A DNA stretch of 64,000 nucleotides from Hyphomicrobiales bacterium (lineage in GTDB: Bacteria > Pseudomonadota > Alphaproteobacteria > Rhizobiales > Rhizobiaceae): positions 30,727 through 94,726 of the forward strand of contig UEIF01000025.1 in NCBI GenBank assembly GCA_900468805.1, written 5' to 3'. A program made the translations under genes and the position numbers. Shown here in pieces: positions 60,725-64,000 of this stretch. Below the pieces are notes generated by a model. That model saw nothing but the letters and a program-made list of their open reading frames with translations. It did no database searches and was not told where the DNA came from. Numbering within the stretch: position 1 is the first letter of the stretch; each line of letters begins with the position of its first letter.

Positions 60725-61438
60725 ATGAGGGTTCTGATTGTCTTGGCTCACCCGGAACCGACGTCCTTCTGTGCCGCACTCAGGCAGGGAGCAGTCGAGA
60801 CAATCGAGGCTGCCGGACACGAGGTGATCGTCTCCGACCTCTATGCGGAAGGCTTCAACCCGGTCGCAGGACGGCATGATTTCCAGGAAATTGCGGATGC
60901 GGCACGCTTTCATTACCAGAGCGAACAGCTGCACGCCGCTCAAGGGGAAGGATTTTCGGGCGAGATCACGCGTGAGCAGGCCCGCATCGAAAGTGCTGAC
61001 GCCATCGTTTTTCTTTTCCCGCTCTGGTGGGGCGGCCCACCAGCCATCCTCAAGGGCTGGATCGATCGCGTCCTTGCCTATGGCTTTGCCTATGTCGACG
61101 GTGCCCGCTTCGAAAACGGTCTCTTCAAAGGCAAGCGAAGTCTCCTTTGCGTAACGACGGGCGGCACATCCGCCCGCTTCACCGCCGACGGTGTTTATGG
61201 CGACATCGACAGGGTGCTCTGGCCGGTCCAGCGGCTGACGCTCGATTACATGGGCCTTGCGGCGGAAGAACCTTTCATCTGTTACGGCACGCCGCGCGTC
61301 GGAGCGCAAGGGCGTGCCCTGTATCTCGCCTCATGGCGCAACCACCTGCTGACCATGCTGAACAAGGGGCCGGTCGCGGGCGGGAAGGCCAAAGCACCCG
61401 TACTGGCCGACGCAGCACCCTGGACACGAAACGCCTGA
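60725..61438 (+). CDS. NAD(P)H:quinone oxidoreductase / flavodoxin-fold reductase
   Basis: 237 residues. VLIVLAHPEPTSFCAALRQGAVE is the FMN-binding start of the Flavodoxin_2 (MdaB/YwrO/KefF) family; FQEIADAARFHYQSEQLHAAQGEGFSGEITREQARIESADAIVFLFPLWWGGPPAILKGWIDRVLAYGFAY is diagnostic, as is GKRSLLCVTTGG. A two-electron reduction of quinones or of conjugated compounds. It starts 6 bp after the previous stop. It suggests that an aromatic or quinone-like intermediate is involved, by inference. Confidence 0.9.
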   Translation: MRVLIVLAHPEPTSFCAALRQGAVETIEAAGHEVIVSDLYAEGFNPVAGRHDFQEIADAARFHYQSEQLHAAQGEGFSGEITREQARIESADAIVFLFPLWWGGPPAILKGWIDRVLAYGFAYVDGARFENGLFKGKRSLLCVTTGGTSARFTADGVYGDIDRVLWPVQRLTLDYMGLAAEEPFICYGTPRVGAQGRALYLASWRNHLLTMLNKGPVAGGKAKAPVLADAAPWTRNA

Positions 61439-61471
61439 CAACATCAGCATTCGAGAATTGGAGGAGTACGC

Positions 61472-62401
61472 ATGCCCCCTCGCAAAGTCATCATTACCTG
61501 CGCCGTCACTGGATCGATCCATACACCATCGATGTCGCCGCATCTTCCGATCACCGCCGAACAGATAGCGGAAGCCGCAATCGGTGCGGCAGAAGCAGGG
61601 GCGGCGATCGTGCATCTTCACGCCCGAAACCCGGAGAGTGGACAGCCCGACCAGAGTCTCGAAGCCTTCGCGCCTTTCCTGAAAGTGATCAAGCAGAAAT
61701 CCGACGTTGTCATCAACATCACCACCGGTGGCTCGCAGACCATGACCGTCGAGGAAAGACTAAAGCCGGTCGCCACGTTCAAACCCGAGGTCGCCTCCCT
61801 CAATATGGGATCGATGAATTTCGGCCTGTTTCCGATGCTGCAGCGCTTCAAGTCGTTCAGGCATGACTGGGAGCAACCCTATCTCGAGGGCTCCAGGGAG
61901 CGGATTTTCAAGAATACGTTTGCGGATATCGAGAAGATCCTGACAACATGCGCCGACAACGGCACGCGCTTCGAGATCGAATGCTACGATATCGGCCACC
62001 TTTACACGCTTTCCCATTTCGTCGACCGCGGCCTTGTCAAGCCGCCCTTCTTTATCCAGAGCGTCTTTGGCCTCCTCGGCGGCATAGGCAGTCATCCCGA
62101 GGATGTGATGATGATGAAACGGACCGCCGACCGGCTGTTCGGCGACGATTACAACTGGTCGGTGCTCGGTGCGGGGCGCAACCAGATGAGCATTGCGGCC
62201 ATGTCGATCGCCATGGGCGGTAATGTTCGCGTTGGGCTTGAGGATTCCCTCTGGATCGGTGCCGGCAAGCTTGCCGAGAGCAATGCCCAACAGGTTTCCA
62301 AGGTGAAAACACTGATCGAAGAACTGGGTCTCGAGGTTGCAAGCCCGGCAGAGGCCCGATCGATCCTTGCACTCAAGGGCGGCGATCGTGTCGATTTCTG
62401 A
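61472..62401 (+). CDS. BKACE (DUF849) beta-keto acid cleavage enzyme
   Basis: 309 residues. PRKVIITCAVTGSIHTPSMSPHLPIT is the family start; H48 and H50 in AIVHLHARNP are the zinc ligands of characterised members (Kce), and NITTGGS, ASLNMGSMNFG, and VLGAGRNQMSIAAMSIAMGGNVRVGLEDSLW (glutamate ligand) complete the site. BKACE enzymes convert a beta-keto acid plus acetyl-CoA into acetoacetate plus an acyl-CoA. The next two genes are a 3-oxoacid CoA-transferase and then a thiolase, exactly what is needed to use acetoacetate. The beta-keto acid itself is unknown. Confidence 0.92.
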   Translation: MPPRKVIITCAVTGSIHTPSMSPHLPITAEQIAEAAIGAAEAGAAIVHLHARNPESGQPDQSLEAFAPFLKVIKQKSDVVINITTGGSQTMTVEERLKPVATFKPEVASLNMGSMNFGLFPMLQRFKSFRHDWEQPYLEGSRERIFKNTFADIEKILTTCADNGTRFEIECYDIGHLYTLSHFVDRGLVKPPFFIQSVFGLLGGIGSHPEDVMMMKRTADRLFGDDYNWSVLGAGRNQMSIAAMSIAMGGNVRVGLEDSLWIGAGKLAESNAQQVSKVKTLIEELGLEVASPAEARSILALKGGDRVDF

Positions 62402-62478
62402 TCTCACCGGAAGCCTTGACGAAGCCAAGGGCGAATTGGCGATTGAGCCATACGGCCAAAGAACCGCATGAGGATCCT

Positions 62479-63192
62479 ATGAGGAAACTGACTTCAAGCG
62501 CGACGGAAGCGCTGGCCGGAGCACTGGTCAACGGCATGACGATCATGTCCGGCGGCTTCGGCCTCTGCGGCATCCCGACCAGTCTCATCGAGGCGATCCG
62601 CCTGTCGGGTGTCAGAGACCTTACGGTTATCTCCAACAATGCCGGCGTCGACGGATATGGATTGGGTATCCTCCTTGAAACCCGGCAGATCAGGAAAATG
62701 ATCTCATCCTATGTGGGTGAGAACAAGCTGTTTGCCGAACAGTTCCTCTCCGGGACCTTAGAGCTGGAGTTCAATCCGCAAGGCACGCTTGCCGAGCGGA
62801 TTAGGGCCGGCGGCGCTGGCATTCCGGCATTCTTCACGAAGACAGGCGTTGGCACGCTGATTGCCGAAGGCAAGGAAGTGCGTCGCTTTGGTAAAGACGA
62901 TTATGTCATGGAGACAGGCCTGGTAGCGGACATCGCCCTCGTGCATGCCTGGAAGGGGGACCTGGAAGGCAATCTCGTCTACCGGAAGACGGCACGCAAT
63001 TTCAATCCTGTAATGGCAACGGCTGCCCATCTGACGGTCGCCGAGGTCGAACATCTGGTGCCAGCCGGCGAGATCGATCCCGACCATATTCATACGCCCG
63101 GCATCTTCGTTCAGAAGATCGTTCATGTGCCTGCTGCGGAAAAGCGCATCGAGCAGCGTACGGTAAGAACAAGACAGAGAGAGGTCGCCTGA
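62479..63192 (+). CDS. scoA: 3-oxoacid CoA-transferase, subunit A
   Basis: 237 residues from ATG 62479. The oxyanion-type loop GGFGLCGIPTSLIEAI and SNNAGVDGYGLGILLE are typical of SCOT alpha subunits, as are SYVGENKLFAEQFLSGTLELEFNPQGTLAERIRAGGAGIPAFFT and ALVHAWKGDLEGNLVYRKTARNFNPVMATAA. It transfers CoA from succinyl-CoA to acetoacetate (or another 3-oxoacid). An in-frame start upstream at 62416 is unlikely. The stop is 1 base from the subunit B start. Confidence 0.93.
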   Translation: MRKLTSSATEALAGALVNGMTIMSGGFGLCGIPTSLIEAIRLSGVRDLTVISNNAGVDGYGLGILLETRQIRKMISSYVGENKLFAEQFLSGTLELEFNPQGTLAERIRAGGAGIPAFFTKTGVGTLIAEGKEVRRFGKDDYVMETGLVADIALVHAWKGDLEGNLVYRKTARNFNPVMATAAHLTVAEVEHLVPAGEIDPDHIHTPGIFVQKIVHVPAAEKRIEQRTVRTRQREVA

Positions 63193-63193
63193 C

Positions 63194-63841
63194 ATGGCCT
63201 GGACGCGCGAACAAATGGCGGCCCGCGCCGCCCGCGAACTGCAGGACGGCTTCTATGTCAATCTCGGGATCGGCATTCCAACGCTGGTCGCCAACTTCAT
63301 TCCCGAGGGGATGGAGGTAACGCTCCAGAGCGAGAACGGCATGCTTGGAATGGGGCCCTTTCCTTTTGAAGGGGAAGAAGATGCGGATCTGATCAATGCC
63401 GGCAAGCAGACGATCACGCAGCTTTCGAAAACCAGCTATTTTTCTTCCGCCGACAGTTTTGCGATGATCCGGGGCGGACATATCGATCTGTCGATCCTCG
63501 GCGCGATGCAGGTTTCCCAAAGCGGCGACCTGGCAAACTGGATGGTTCCCGGCAAGATGGTGAAGGGCATGGGCGGCGCCATGGATCTCGTGGCCGGCGT
63601 CAAACGCGTGGTCGTCGTCATGGAGCATGTGGCCAAGGGGGAACCCAAGCTGCTCAACGAGTGCACCCTACCGCTGACCGGCAGACGCGTGACCGATATG
63701 GTCATCACCGATCTCGGCGTTTTCCGCGTTGCCCGCGCCGGCCCGCCGCAATTGACTTTGATCGGCTTGGCTGACGGCGCCTCAATCGCCGAGATCAAGG
63801 CCATGACCGAAGCGCCGTTTGATGTCGACTTGACTGATTGA
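63194..63841 (+). CDS. scoB: 3-oxoacid CoA-transferase, subunit B
   Basis: 215 residues. The catalytic glutamate is in QSENGMLGMGPFPFEGEED, the family's S-E-N-G motif. FYVNLGIGIPTLVANFIPEG, GGHIDLSILGAMQVSQSGDLANWMVPGKMVKGMGGAMDLV and LTGRRVTDMVITDLGVF are standard. It forms the active heterotetramer with subunit A. Followed after 13 bp by a thiolase. Confidence 0.93.
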   Translation: MAWTREQMAARAARELQDGFYVNLGIGIPTLVANFIPEGMEVTLQSENGMLGMGPFPFEGEEDADLINAGKQTITQLSKTSYFSSADSFAMIRGGHIDLSILGAMQVSQSGDLANWMVPGKMVKGMGGAMDLVAGVKRVVVVMEHVAKGEPKLLNECTLPLTGRRVTDMVITDLGVFRVARAGPPQLTLIGLADGASIAEIKAMTEAPFDVDLTD

Positions 63842-63854
63842 TAAGGTAGAACCC

Positions 63855-64000
63855 ATGTCCACACACTCCGTCGTCATCGCCAGCGCAGCGCGTACCGCTG
63901 TCGGTTCCTTCAACGGTGCTTTCGGCACGGTTCCCGCTCACGAACTCGGGGCGGCGGCCGTTAAGGGCGCGCTGGAGCGAGCAAATGTTTCCCCTGAAGA
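63855..64000 (+). CDS. Acetyl-CoA acetyltransferase (thiolase), 3' end outside window
   Basis: Only the first 48 residues are present: STHSVVIASAARTAVGSFNG, then AFGTVPAHELGAAAVKGALERANVSPE. This is the standard start of PhaA/AtoB-type thiolases. It would cleave acetoacetyl-CoA made by the CoA-transferase into two acetyl-CoA. It begins 13 bases after the scoB stop, in the same operon. Confidence 0.92.
   Translation, partial: MSTHSVVIASAARTAVGSFNGAFGTVPAHELGAAAVKGALERANVSPE

Noticed and set aside
59597..61309. A 570-codon open frame on the - strand
   Set aside because: Antisense to the aldolase, DUF6282 and quinone reductase genes, all with clear motifs and ribosome sites.
1..64000. CRISPR array, tRNA or rRNA genes, or replication origin
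   Set aside because: No regularly spaced repeats, no cloverleaf-like or ribosomal sequence, and no repABC, dnaA or parAB-like genes were seen on either strand.

Overview
The window is GC-rich, densely coded DNA of the alphaproteobacterial, rhizobial type (Rhizobium/Agrobacterium-like). The basis is codon use, the very high density of ABC importers, the AgpA/Dpp-type binding proteins, and the mix of LacI, GntR and IclR regulators. No rRNA, tRNA, replication gene, phage or CRISPR array was seen. The content (import plus catabolism of plant- or soil-derived compounds) would suit an accessory replicon or a chromosomal accessory region, but that is inference.

Layout. (1) 1-7.3 kb: the end of hutD, a convergent hutC-type repressor, and an operon with a polar amino-acid ABC importer, a histidine-ammonia-lyase homologue whose cofactor-forming Ala-Ser-Gly appears replaced, and a sarcosine-oxidase-like flavoenzyme. 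(2) 7.7-13.4 kb: a chemoreceptor, a decayed IS481-type transposase, and a TetR-controlled set of three Rossmann-fold genes (two are tandem paralogues). (3) 13.4-35.5 kb: the most striking part. Two related systems lie side by side, each with a peptide/oligosaccharide-type ABC importer and a large cytoplasmic glycoside-hydrolase-like protein carrying a GH42-type four-cysteine pattern. System A reads leftward from 21.8 to 13.4 kb. System B reads leftward from 32.2 to 25.2 kb, with its hydrolase-like gene at 33.4-35.5 kb reading rightward. Between them sit two paralogous LacI regulators flanking a GarR-like reductase, and B also has a GntR regulator and a 2-hydroxyacid dehydrogenase.

(4) 35.6-47.5 kb: an FMN reductase, then a third Dpp-like importer (Tat-exported binding protein) in a long leftward operon behind a lactate/malate-type dehydrogenase, an iron alcohol dehydrogenase, a semialdehyde dehydrogenase and an enolase-superfamily sugar-acid dehydratase-like enzyme. 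A divergent GntR regulator is next to it. (5) 47.9-51.2 kb: a VOC protein, a WYL regulator and a Cache-domain chemoreceptor. (6) 51.4-64 kb: a leftward branched-chain-amino-acid-type (Liv) importer operon ending in a cupin, an SDR and a small membrane protein. Across an IclR gene and its likely operator lies a rightward operon: HpcH aldolase, DUF6282 hydrolase-like protein, quinone reductase, DUF849/BKACE beta-keto-acid cleavage enzyme, both 3-oxoacid CoA-transferase subunits and the start of a thiolase.

Working together: BKACE would turn a beta-keto acid plus acetyl-CoA into acetoacetate plus a new acyl-CoA, the CoA-transferase would activate acetoacetate, and the thiolase would split it. 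Regions 3 and 6 are the best candidates for undescribed catabolic systems. Substrates cannot be read from the sequence.
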